This document shows positions 54,841 to 55,000 of a DNA stretch of 55,000 bases, in pieces. The notes beneath the pieces are model-generated. The model had not been told where the DNA came from. It searched no databases and saw only the letters and a list, made by a program, of their open reading frames with translations. Position numbers and translations under genes: made by a program. The stretch is from Symbiodinium natans (Eukaryota; Sar; Dinophyceae; Suessiales; Symbiodiniaceae). The first letter of the stretch is position 1; the number at the start of each line of letters is the position of its first letter. The stretch is from contig CAJNDS010000525.1 in NCBI GenBank assembly GCA_905221605.1, positions 2,501 through 57,500 on the forward strand. The letters are read 5' to 3'.

Positions 54841-55000
54841 CGAATTTGCTCGCTTCCCACATTTGTGCAAGTCTTTATGTTGTTGCACGAATCCTGAGAT
54901 GCCAACACTTCCCAAGCCTTTTCTCATTCGGGTCCTGTCAGGGCCGTGCTAGAAGCTGCCAGAACATGGTTTTGATGGTTAAGATTTGTTCTAGGTAAGA

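Overview
The window looks like nuclear DNA of a dinoflagellate, probably of the Symbiodinium/Polarella kind. This rests on style, not on a marker gene: short exons scattered among long GC-rich introns, splice sites that often depart from the consensus, degenerate TTTAGGG-like tracts, very many tandem arrays, and a copia-type retrotransposon with an outsized coding capacity. No rRNA gene, CRISPR array or organellar protein gene was recognised.

Layout. 0-5.7 kb holds exon fragments, a 105-bp satellite (1250-3180), cysteinyl-tRNA-synthetase-like exons and a 10-bp array. 5.7-7.85 kb holds exons of an ankyrin-repeat gene, with an intron near 7.86 kb interrupted by a complete LTR retrotransposon (7887-20284). 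20.3-23.3 kb holds the far side of that locus, with about 1.6 kb of CT-rich 10-bp repeats and a convincing terminal exon pair. 24-27.7 kb carries exons of a second CysRS-like gene and a lysine-rich-tailed gene. 28.3-30.1 kb is a single-exon 597-residue ORF. About 30.3-44.6 kb is an AT-rich island of different composition: a hairpin cluster, about 155 copies of a 35-bp minisatellite, and a duplicated 0.7-kb insert. 44.6-55 kb returns to GC-rich DNA with minus-strand exon fragments, a 10-bp array with an inverted partner, an interstitial telomere tract, a Z-DNA-prone tract and possible LINE remnants.

The most interesting object is the 12,398-bp retrotransposon. Its two 143-bp LTRs appear identical and it is flanked by a perfect 5-bp duplication (ATGTT), so it is young. 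ORF1 encodes Gag with two CCCH zinc fingers in place of the usual zinc knuckle, plus the protease. ORF2 (2875 residues) lies in the -1 frame and encodes integrase, reverse transcriptase and RNase H. It then continues for about 1500 residues through regions that read as an Fe(II)/2-oxoglutarate dioxygenase, an SGNH-hydrolase-like domain, a Tpt1/KptA-type RNA 2'-phosphotransferase and a zinc ribbon. The primer-binding site matches an anticodon arm, not a tRNA 3' end. This suggests priming from a tRNA half, which could explain why an RNA-end-healing enzyme is carried. Nine small hairpins with CCC/GGG stems and mostly GNRA loops are scattered through the element, mostly between domains, with compensating changes in the stem. 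All catalytic assignments in the extension come from motif reading and need profile searches.
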